A stretch of DNA of 64,000 nt, taken from Spirochaeta sp. UBA5339 (GTDB taxonomy: Bacteria; Spirochaetota; Spirochaetia; DSM-2461). Within the stretch, counting starts at the first letter, position 1. The number at the start of each line of letters is the position of its first letter. Location: the NCBI GenBank assembly GCA_002408085.1, contig DHQL01000013.1:1-64000 (forward strand), in the 5' to 3' direction. The notes beneath the pieces are model-generated. The model did no database searches, was not told where the DNA came from, and worked only from the letters and a program-made list of their open reading frames with translations. Of the stretch, positions 43,879 through 51,277 are shown one piece after another. The translations under genes and the position numbers were made by a program.

Positions 43879-44706
43879 CTAAGATTTTGTTCCGGTAAGA
43901 GCTATACCCTCAATGAACTGTCTCTGGAAGATAAGATAGATAATGATCATAGGGATCATTGCCAATACTGATCCGGCCATAAGGTTGGGATAGTTCACAG
44001 AAAACTGTCCGCGCAGGGTCGATAATCCTGATGAGAGAGTAAGCATATTGGTTTTCGTATTAACGATTAGAGGCCACATAAGGTCTCCGTAGGCAAAGAG
44101 AGCCGTGAAAACAGACAGGGCCGCCATGGGAGTTTTCGTTAAGGGGGCTGCAACACTCAAGAATGCACGGAAGTGATTGCACCCGTCTATCTTGGTTGCC
44201 GCGATCAAGTCATCGGGTATTCCCATGTAGGCCTGTCTGAGAAAGAATGTACCGAAGGCACTGACCAGACCAGGAAAGACCAGGGCAAAAATTGTATCTG
44301 CCATACCCAGTCTGGCGATCATTTCATACTGAGGGAGAATATAGATCTGCGCCGGGAACATAAGCTGAGAAACTACCAGTGCAAAGAGTATTTTCTTGAA
44401 GGGAAAGTTAATCTTTGCAAAAGCATACCCCGCCATAGACGAAAAGAGCAGTGCTGTCACAATCCTCCAGAAGATCATTGATATGGTATTAAAGTAAAGA
44501 CTGAGAAAGGGCAGACTGGCCGTTGCCTGATTATAGGCTGCCATATTACTAAAGTCATTGGGCAGCAGGGTAGGAGGTATCATTGTTGTTTCGGGAACAG
44601 TTTTGAAACTTGTAAAAAGCATCCACAGGAATGGAAAGAGCATCATTATGCTTCCGAAAATCAGTAATATATATGCTGTAAGGTTTAATTTTTTTTCACG
44701 ATTCAT
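43879..44706 (-). CDS. Carbohydrate ABC permease, MalG type
   Basis: A 275-residue inner-membrane permease with six membrane segments. The EAA loop IPDDLIAATKIDGCNHFRAF interacts with the ATPase. I used ATG 44706 (SD gtggagtg); a longer start overlaps the previous gene. It pairs with the MalF-type permease and the binding protein in one operon. No cognate ATPase gene is present, so a shared MsmK-type ATPase elsewhere is likely. Confidence 0.85.
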   Translation of the reverse strand: MNREKKLNLTAYILLIFGSIMMLFPFLWMLFTSFKTVPETTMIPPTLLPNDFSNMAAYNQATASLPFLSLYFNTISMIFWRIVTALLFSSMAGYAFAKINFPFKKILFALVVSQLMFPAQIYILPQYEMIARLGMADTIFALVFPGLVSAFGTFFLRQAYMGIPDDLIAATKIDGCNHFRAFLSVAAPLTKTPMAALSVFTALFAYGDLMWPLIVNTKTNMLTLSSGLSTLRGQFSVNYPNLMAGSVLAMIPMIIIYLIFQRQFIEGIALTGTKS

Positions 44707-44722
44707 GGTAAACACTCCACTA

Positions 44723-45634
44723 TTAGACATCATAAACAACCCATTTTTTCTGACCGATAAACTGGATGAATGTTACTACCGCAATTATGAAAACCATCCA
44801 GAGAGCCAGGGCTGAACCATAGCCTTTGTTGTTCATTACAAAGGACTCTCTGTAAAAGTGATACATAAGGCTCTGAGCATTTTTTATAGCCGGGTTGGTG
44901 GGCTCAATCATCATATAGATGATGTCGAATATCTTTATGGCCGCCATGATCCGCATGATCACAACGAAAAACATGGTGGGAGACACCAGGGGAAGTGTTA
45001 TTTTAAAAAACTTCTTGAAGCTGGACGCCCCGTCAATGGTCGCTGCTTCATAGTAGGTGGTCGAGATTGACTGCAAACCCGATAGAAGCAGGATTGCGTC
45101 ATATCCTATTGAGCTCCAAATGACTACAACTGAGCATGACAGCATTACTGTGTTTGGATTTGTAATCCAGTTCATCTTTACAGGTGCGCCAAGAGAAGTC
45201 AGAACAATATTAATAATTCCAAAATCTGTGTTGAACATCCATTTCCAGACCATGGCGATGGCTGCAGGTGCAACTACCATGGGCAGGAAATAGATCGCTC
45301 TGAATATGCCCTTTCCCTGAATCTTCTGATTCAAAAGCTGGGCAATCAGCAGAGCAATTATAATAGTCAAGGGAACAGTCATTGCTGCAAACAGGAGAGT
45401 ATTCCCTGTTACCTTCCAGAATCCTTCTGAACTGAACATATCGGTATAGTTTTTCAAACCGATGAATGTCCACTTTCCGAAAGATCCCGACTTGTGAAAA
45501 CTCATCCAAATATTCCTGAAGAAGGGATATATATTCAGGATGATCAGTCCGATGATTGTTGGAGCAACCATACCAAGGCCGGCTGCAGAATCAAATATCT
45601 TTTGCTTATATCTTCCAAATGTACTTAAACTCAT
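44723..45634 (-). CDS. Carbohydrate ABC permease, MalF type
   Basis: A 303-residue inner-membrane permease with six membrane segments. The EAA loop YYEAATIDGASSFKKFFKIT is conserved. The start is ATG 45634 with gagg upstream; a longer start lacks an SD. It lies between the binding protein and the MalG-type permease and forms a heterodimer with the latter. Confidence 0.85.
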   Translation of the reverse strand: MSLSTFGRYKQKIFDSAAGLGMVAPTIIGLIILNIYPFFRNIWMSFHKSGSFGKWTFIGLKNYTDMFSSEGFWKVTGNTLLFAAMTVPLTIIIALLIAQLLNQKIQGKGIFRAIYFLPMVVAPAAIAMVWKWMFNTDFGIINIVLTSLGAPVKMNWITNPNTVMLSCSVVVIWSSIGYDAILLLSGLQSISTTYYEAATIDGASSFKKFFKITLPLVSPTMFFVVIMRIMAAIKIFDIIYMMIEPTNPAIKNAQSLMYHFYRESFVMNNKGYGSALALWMVFIIAVVTFIQFIGQKKWVVYDV

Positions 45635-45672
45635 TTTAAAATCCTCAATATGTTGCTCCGTGAACAATTCGG

Positions 45673-46965
45673 CTATTCTGTCATCAAGTAGTCATCTACC
45701 AGTTTGGCGCATGCCTGGCTCATTTCCATAAGGGTTTTCGAACCTGTGTACACATCAAGAATCAGACTTTCTGTTTTGGGGAACCATTCGTTTTTAGTCT
45801 TGGAATAGGGAAACTGAACTCCGTAGTCCATCATATCAACGAAGGCTTTTACATTCTTTCCTTCATAGTTGTTAATCCAGGAATCACCTGTTCCGTTATA
45901 AGCGGGGATGGCAGCACCGTTTGCTCCGTGGATAATAGCGGCCTCTTCGGTACCAAGGAATTTCAGGAAGTCTTTTACAACATCAAGGTTTTTATTTCCG
46001 GAACCTGTTGCATAGCTCAGACCATTGTAAATACTTGCCCGGCCGTCACCTGAAACAGGATCGGGACAGCGGGGAAGAACGGCAATGTCCCAGTTAAGAT
46101 CGGGATAGTTGATGTACATGTTGTTGATACCCCAGCTGCCCATATAAAGCATTGCACCTGTTTCCGCGAAAAATCTTTCAAAGGTGTAGAGCTCGGAAAG
46201 TTCAGCCTGGGTGGGTGAAAAATCATAATCTGTATTCCAGCTGATCCATTCGCCCATGCCTTTGATAGTGCCGGCTTCCATAAATCCGGATTTGGTGATG
46301 TCTTCGTTCAGGTAGTATCCGCCGGCCTGATAGATAAGGTTCAGGTATCCTTCCTGCTCGTTCTGGGGTGCCATCATTCCGTATTTACCGGTTTTTTCTT
46401 TGATTGTAATAGAGGCTTCCTTTAGCGTGTCCCATGTCCATGTTTCATCAGGGTACTCCAGTCCGGCTTCATCAAAAATATCCTTGTTATAGGCAAGGCC
46501 GATTGTGTCCCAGTCTTTTGGAACCCCGTAAATTTTGCCCTCATAGGTCGCATTCAATACAAGGTTTGAAGGGAAGTGATTGTAGTAATAGTTATCTTCA
46601 ACATCGTCATACAGGTCAGTTATGTCTGCAAGAAGACCTGCTTCAGCGTATCTTTCAAACTCATTTGTATGCATCCAGAAAATATCAGGAAGGGTATTGG
46701 TGTTGGCCATGGCTTCCAGCTTTGTCCAATACTCACCCCATGCAGAAATATCTACATTTATCTTAACATTCGGGTTCTGTCTCATATACTCTTCAGCAAG
46801 AGCAACCATTCCTGGTTTCTGGTAAATCTCCCATCCCAGCATCGTGAGAGTTACCACCCCATCCTGGCCGCCTTTCGCGGATGCTGAACTATCCTTTTTT
46901 GAACATCCTGAAAGAACTATGGCAGAAATTGCCAGCAGTAAAACGATTTTTTTTAAACAACTCAT
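45673..46965 (-). CDS. Extracellular sugar-binding lipoprotein
   Basis: A 430-residue lipoprotein. The signal ends VLSGCS with the lipid cysteine near residue 21. The mature N-terminus (VTLTMLGWEIYQKPGMVALA) and the hinge segments match solute-binding protein family 1 of CUT1 importers. It feeds sugar to the two permeases downstream and precedes a GH4 enzyme that would cleave it inside the cell. An AraC regulator is divergent, so the operon is likely induced by the same sugar. Confidence 0.85.
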   Translation of the reverse strand: MSCLKKIVLLLAISAIVLSGCSKKDSSASAKGGQDGVVTLTMLGWEIYQKPGMVALAEEYMRQNPNVKINVDISAWGEYWTKLEAMANTNTLPDIFWMHTNEFERYAEAGLLADITDLYDDVEDNYYYNHFPSNLVLNATYEGKIYGVPKDWDTIGLAYNKDIFDEAGLEYPDETWTWDTLKEASITIKEKTGKYGMMAPQNEQEGYLNLIYQAGGYYLNEDITKSGFMEAGTIKGMGEWISWNTDYDFSPTQAELSELYTFERFFAETGAMLYMGSWGINNMYINYPDLNWDIAVLPRCPDPVSGDGRASIYNGLSYATGSGNKNLDVVKDFLKFLGTEEAAIIHGANGAAIPAYNGTGDSWINNYEGKNVKAFVDMMDYGVQFPYSKTKNEWFPKTESLILDVYTGSKTLMEMSQACAKLVDDYLMTE

Positions 46966-47184
46966 ATTCCTTTACCATCCTTTTTTGATCGATAAAAAAT
47001 GATAGATCTGATTTATTTTGCTGACAAGAATTATTCTTTGGTTCACGATAAGGTGGTTTAGAGGGGGAGATATTTGTGACTTTAAATCTATCTCCGTTGC
47101 TGTTTTTACTTGTAAATATTTTTATAGTAAGGACATATGGATATTGACGTACTTTGGGATAAACCAGGTGAGAATAAAAAATAA

Positions 47185-47207
47185 CTTTATTTTTTTGAAA
47201 TAAAGTG
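47185..47207. repeat. Inverted repeat in the transporter/AraC intergenic region
   Basis: ACTTTATTT-TTTTG-AAATAAAGT, nine-base perfect arms with a five-base loop, lies in the 352-base AT-rich gap 46966-47317 between the divergent sugar-binding protein and AraC genes. It may be an operator or a cruciform-prone site. No gene is seen in this gap. Confidence 0.4.
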
Positions 47208-47317
47208 TAACATAATTACATGCTGAGATGGATGATTCTCTGCAAAAACTAACATGATTCCATACCTGTTTTGCGGTTTAATACAGGAATTTCACCGATA
47301 GATGTTAGAGGGACATA

Positions 47318-48172
47318 TTGAAACGATATAATGTGTTTGACAGCTTTGATAATGAAAGCGAACTTAATGTATTTTTCGCGGGACATCAGCAGTGTGATCC
47401 CTACTACTCTTTCAAAGGCAGGAGGGATCACTTTATTATCCACTACATAGTTTCGGGCAGCGGCTACCTGTGGATAAACGGTTCAAGATATAAATTGGGC
47501 AAAGGTTGTTCCTTCATCATTACTCCAATGCAGAAAAATAAGTATCAAGCTTCATCCAAGGATCCATGGAAATATCGTTGGGTTGGTTTTTCCGGTACTA
47601 AAGCCAGAGAAATAATGAGTACTGCCGGTGAAATCGGTAATAACAATATTTTCCGGCAGCAGTATACAGAAGAAAAAGAAAGGAACTATATAGATCTGTA
47701 CAATATTATGGAAAGGAAAGAGAACGGTTATCGTATGAAAGTTAAGAGCCTTTTCTATGATATACTGTGGCTTTTACTGGAGGATAAGAGAACTCAGCCG
47801 ACCATCGTCGGTAAAAGGGTTGATTACGTCCAGACCTGTAAAGACTACATTGAAAGAAGTTTTGATCAGAAAATATCAATTTCAAATATTGCTGAATTGC
47901 TTGGTGTAAACAGATCTTATCTTACCCAGAAGTTTAAGAAGGAAACTGGAGTGTCTGTACAGCAGTTTCTAATTTCAATAAGGATGGAAAAGGCGAAGGA
48001 TTATCTGACCAATAGCGGTTATCTGATCGGAGAGATCGCGAATTCTGTAGGATACTCTAATTATAACGCCTTCGTTAAGACATTTAAAATCTTTACAGGC
48101 TATTCGCCTTCAGATTACAGGGAACTTTTTGCAGTACGGGCAGATCATTATTATTTTGATGAAGTTAATTGA
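47318..48172 (+). CDS. AraC-family transcriptional regulator
   Basis: A 284-residue regulator. The N-terminal half (HQQCDPYYSFKGRRDHFIIH, then YIVSGSGYLWINGSRYKLG) is a cupin-like sugar-binding domain. The C-terminal two HTH units are SISNIAELLGVNRSYLTQKF and EIANSVGYSNYNAFVKTFKI. The start is TTG with agaggg upstream; no usable ATG. It is divergent from the sugar ABC operon and probably activates it when the sugar is present. Confidence 0.85.
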   Translation: MKRYNVFDSFDNESELNVFFAGHQQCDPYYSFKGRRDHFIIHYIVSGSGYLWINGSRYKLGKGCSFIITPMQKNKYQASSKDPWKYRWVGFSGTKAREIMSTAGEIGNNNIFRQQYTEEKERNYIDLYNIMERKENGYRMKVKSLFYDILWLLLEDKRTQPTIVGKRVDYVQTCKDYIERSFDQKISISNIAELLGVNRSYLTQKFKKETGVSVQQFLISIRMEKAKDYLTNSGYLIGEIANSVGYSNYNAFVKTFKIFTGYSPSDYRELFAVRADHYYFDEVN

Positions 48173-48190
48173 AGAGTGAGTCTGTATCAT

Positions 48191-49306
48191 TCATATTTTT
48201 GAACCAGTGACGTATTCAATCAGCCCATACTTTCCGTTATACATCCACTGTGTATTTTTTCTGTCGGGGGTTGTGTCCGGTGTAAGGCCGACAACCACCT
48301 CCGATTTCAGGATACGGCTTATCAGAATGTCTGCGGGAAGCCAGGTCAGGATTGATGCCGTCTCTGTGTCACAGGGATGGTAGTTGTCTCCCACAAGGCG
48401 GCGGTAGTTGAGGTCTCCCTTGAAGATAATCAGGCTTGATTGAGAAAGATCCGCTGTCAGGTCTGCGGGCATCCCGGAGTAGAGCCTTCCCCCTGAGATA
48501 AAGGGATGGGCGGAGAGTTCAAGCCGGCCCTCATTCTCAAAGCTCTTCATATCCTCTGTAAACCAGGGAGCCCTCTGTTTAAGGATATTAAGTAGGAGCC
48601 TGTAGTCGGCAGTCAGGGCATCCGAGACAAAGTAGGGCAGATCTTTAAAGTGGAGTTTCACCTTTTTCACTCCGCCTTTGGTCAGCATCCACCAGGCCAG
48701 AAGCAGATCGAAAAACAGCTCCTCTCCCGCATTGTCCAGAACAATATCAACCCGGGAACAGCCTCCGATTTTCTCAGCTGCCCTGTCACGGTGGTCAATC
48801 AGCAGCTCCGAGGAGGAAGCTGATGAGTAGTAGGAGGAACTCTGGCTCAGGTCGGCCTTGTTTCCCATCAGGTTCAGCAGGCAGATCTCTGAAAAGGAGT
48901 CTATAGTTTTGATCTTCTCAAGGTTTTCGGAAAAAATGTCCACTCCCTTTCGGGCTTCCGCCTCCTTCTTGTACTGGAAGTAGTCATGGCCGTTGGAGTA
49001 ATACCCGCAGATCTCGGCAATTTTATGGTAGAGGTAGTTTTCCAGAAAGAGAAAGGGGCCGTTCAGCCAGTTCCATGAGGGATTTTCAGCAAGCGTCTTA
49101 TTTATACTGGCGGCAAAGGGGTAGGCGGTCTTCAGCGGTTTGAGAGTTCCCGCAGGAACTGAGTTCAGCAGGAAGTTAAGCCCTTCAACAGTTTCAGGTG
49201 GAAAATCATTATTGCTGATCAGATCCTGCAGGATCATGGGGACCCTGTCGGTTATTGTAAAGCGGGCGAAGGAGCCCTCCTTTGATGTCATGATCTGTTC
49301 GCTCAA
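48191..49306 (-). CDS. DUF89/ARMT1-type damage-control phosphatase
   Basis: A 371-residue soluble protein. The segments DIVLDNAGEELFFDLLLAWW (central Asp-Asn metal pair) and IIFKGDLNYRRLVGDNYHPC (the catalytic D-x-N-x-x-K/R region) match DUF89 metal-dependent phosphatases, which remove damaged phosphometabolites. A TTG start with gaggag upstream is favoured. It converges with the AraC gene and is 139 bases from a GNAT gene. The substrate is not determined. Confidence 0.75.
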   Translation of the reverse strand: MSEQIMTSKEGSFARFTITDRVPMILQDLISNNDFPPETVEGLNFLLNSVPAGTLKPLKTAYPFAASINKTLAENPSWNWLNGPFLFLENYLYHKIAEICGYYSNGHDYFQYKKEAEARKGVDIFSENLEKIKTIDSFSEICLLNLMGNKADLSQSSSYYSSASSSELLIDHRDRAAEKIGGCSRVDIVLDNAGEELFFDLLLAWWMLTKGGVKKVKLHFKDLPYFVSDALTADYRLLLNILKQRAPWFTEDMKSFENEGRLELSAHPFISGGRLYSGMPADLTADLSQSSLIIFKGDLNYRRLVGDNYHPCDTETASILTWLPADILISRILKSEVVVGLTPDTTPDRKNTQWMYNGKYGLIEYVTGSKI

Positions 49307-49445
49307 AATCTTCTCCTCTTTGATCTGTTTTTGCGGGTGGACGGATGTTTAATATAATATTGGGGACAGGCTTTAGGGAACACCTTCTCAAATGGTTTTA
49401 TACATGAGAAGATCTGCCAGGTTATATTAACGGGAGTATTGAGAA

Positions 49446-49862
49446 TTGGATATCAGACAAATTCACTGGAAAGACACCATTGTCCTCAGACACAGGGTTC
49501 TCTGGCCGGAAAAACCGGTGGAGTTCTGCCATGTTGACGGGGATGAACAGGGGATTCATTTCGGAGCCTTTGTGGATGAGGCGCTGGTCTGTGTGGCTTC
49601 GGTCTTTGTAGATGGCAGTTCTGCGCGGCTTCGGAAGTTTGCCACAGAAGAGAGCCTTCAGGGCCGGGGAATCGGGACCCGGGTCTTAAATGAAGTAATT
49701 GCATACCTGAAAGAACGGGATATCGAGTATTTCTGGTGTGATGCCAGAGAGTCCGCCATGGGCTACTACAGGCGGTTCGGGATGGAGCCCCGGGGAGAGC
49801 GTTTCTACAAGGCTGAGGTTCCCTACTTCAGGATGGGCAGAACACTCTCCAGTCCGGTCTGA
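49446..49862 (+). CDS. GNAT N-acetyltransferase
   Basis: A 138-residue enzyme. LRKFATEESLQGRGIGTRVL is the acetyl-CoA-binding Q/R-x-x-G-x-G/A loop, followed by FWCDARESAMGYYRRFGMEP, the GNAT C-terminal motif. The N-terminus resembles ElaA-type members. It starts TTG after gggag; substrate unknown. Its stop lies in a hairpin shared with the convergent TetR gene. Confidence 0.75.
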   Translation: MDIRQIHWKDTIVLRHRVLWPEKPVEFCHVDGDEQGIHFGAFVDEALVCVASVFVDGSSARLRKFATEESLQGRGIGTRVLNEVIAYLKERDIEYFWCDARESAMGYYRRFGMEPRGERFYKAEVPYFRMGRTLSSPV

Positions 49863-49871
49863 TTCGGACTG
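49850..49871. terminator. Hairpin between convergent GNAT and TetR genes
   Basis: CAGTCCG-GTCTGATT-CGGACTG, a seven-base stem with eight-base loop, spans the GNAT stop codon and ends just before the TetR stop. No U run follows, so it may be a bidirectional terminator or a mRNA 3' stabiliser. Confidence 0.4.
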
Positions 49872-50465
49872 CTACCTGCAGAAACCGTCAACAATCACAG
49901 CCAGATCTTTCCGCAGTTTTCTGCCAAGATCATAGCTCCCCTCCATTAGACACCAGTCAAAAAGGATGCCCCGTCCGCAGGTAATCAGCAGCTCAATCAG
50001 GTGTTCCAGGTCCGCTTCCGGATAAAATTCATCCTTTTTAACCCCTGCATCAATAACTTCTTTCAGGTGTGTATAGATGGGTCTGTCCCTCTGGACGGCA
50101 TATTTCTTGTCGCTTGTGAGAAGATGGACATAGCTGTGGGCGGTCATCTCCCAGCCCAGTTCCAGCATGACCCGACCCGCCTCATCAAAGAGGGAGAGTA
50201 TATTCTCCCTTACGCTTCTGGTCAGATCCAGTCCGGGGAGGGTGCTTTCCCACAGCAGGTCCAGCTGTTGATGGACCGTATTGATAATTTCTTCCCTGGA
50301 CTTGAAATGGTGGTAGAAGTTTCCGATGGAGATGGACGCTTCCCTGCATATATCACGTACAGTCACATTGCTCATGCCCTGCTCCTTGAACAGGGCGATG
50401 GAGACCCGGGTGATCTTCAGTCTGGTCTCAATGGACTGGAGCTGTCTTTTGTTTTTCTCGGCCAT
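49872..50465 (-). CDS. TetR/AcrR-family repressor
   Basis: A 197-residue regulator. The N-terminal HTH reads ALFKEQGMSNVTVRDICREA, then SISIGNFYHHFKSREEIIN (recognition helix). The C-terminal 140 residues are a ligand-binding helical domain. It is divergent from a hypB-led operon, with a perfect 17-bp palindrome at 50573-50589 between them, the likely operator for it. The ligand is unknown. Confidence 0.85.
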   Translation of the reverse strand: MAEKNKRQLQSIETRLKITRVSIALFKEQGMSNVTVRDICREASISIGNFYHHFKSREEIINTVHQQLDLLWESTLPGLDLTRSVRENILSLFDEAGRVMLELGWEMTAHSYVHLLTSDKKYAVQRDRPIYTHLKEVIDAGVKKDEFYPEADLEHLIELLITCGRGILFDWCLMEGSYDLGRKLRKDLAVIVDGFCR

Positions 50466-50572
50466 ATTGAATCCGATAGTAGTTCACATACTGAGTTTTG
50501 TGCAAGGAATAATCGTGTGTTTTGTATTGATATATTTTTATTGATTAATCATTGAAGTCATGTAATAATAAT

Positions 50573-50589
50573 ACCGAACAATGTTCGGT
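50573..50589. promoter_or_regulatory. 17-bp palindrome, probable TetR operator
   Basis: ACCGAACA-A-TGTTCGGT has eight-base perfect arms around one base. It ends 14 bases before the hypB ATG and two bases before the aggagg SD, so a repressor bound here would block initiation of the hypB transcript. The TetR gene is divergent and starts 107 bases away. Confidence 0.7.
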
Positions 50590-50603
50590 GAGGAGGACCG
50601 TTG

Positions 50604-51275
50604 ATGGATGAGTTCAAGGTGATCGAGATTAAAAAGAGCATCTTTGAAGGTAATGACAGAAAGGCTGAGGAGCTGCGGGAAGACCTGAAAAAGAGGGGAG
50701 TCTTTCTGATGAATCTGATGTCCTCTCCGGGTTCCGGGAAGACCACGACAGTGATGAGAACCATTGAGGCCTTGAAGGATGACTTCAGAATCGGAGTTAT
50801 GGAGGCTGATATCGATTCCGATGTGGATGCAAAAACTGTTTCCACTTCCGGAGCCAAGGTGATTCAGCTCCATACGGGAGGGATGTGTCATCTGGATGCC
50901 ACCATGACCGAACAGGGACTGACATCTCTGGGGACTGAGGATCTGGACTTCGTTGTACTTGAGAATATAGGCAATCTGATCTGTACGGCGGATTTTGACA
51001 CCGGATCTGCCATGAACACCATGATTCTCAGTGTTCCCGAAGGGGATGACAAACCCCTGAAGTACCCGAATATGTTTGCAATGGTTGATGTACTGATCAT
51101 CAACAAGATGGATGCGGCGGAGTTCTTCGATTTTGATCTGGAGGCCGTTAAGGAGAGAGTATTCAAACTCAATCCGGATATTAAAGTGTTCCCTGTTTCC
51201 GCAAAAACCGGAGAGGGGATTTCTGAATGGACAATGTATTTAAAAAATGAAGTTAAAAACTGGAAGGAGATCTAA
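50604..51275 (+). CDS. hypB: HypB-like nickel-insertion GTPase
   Basis: A 223-residue GTPase. The Walker A loop is SSPGSGKTTT near residue 37. The GGMCHLDATM and ENIGNLICTADFDTG motifs match HypB, where the Cys/His pair binds metal and the latter is the switch region. It lacks the His-rich N-terminus some HypBs have. It loads Ni with HypA. ATG 50604 follows an aggagg SD, and the operon is divergent from TetR. No hypC, D, E, F or hydrogenase is in view, so another Ni enzyme may be served. Confidence 0.85.
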   Translation: MDEFKVIEIKKSIFEGNDRKAEELREDLKKRGVFLMNLMSSPGSGKTTTVMRTIEALKDDFRIGVMEADIDSDVDAKTVSTSGAKVIQLHTGGMCHLDATMTEQGLTSLGTEDLDFVVLENIGNLICTADFDTGSAMNTMILSVPEGDDKPLKYPNMFAMVDVLIINKMDAAEFFDFDLEAVKERVFKLNPDIKVFPVSAKTGEGISEWTMYLKNEVKNWKEI

Positions 51276-51277
51276 AT

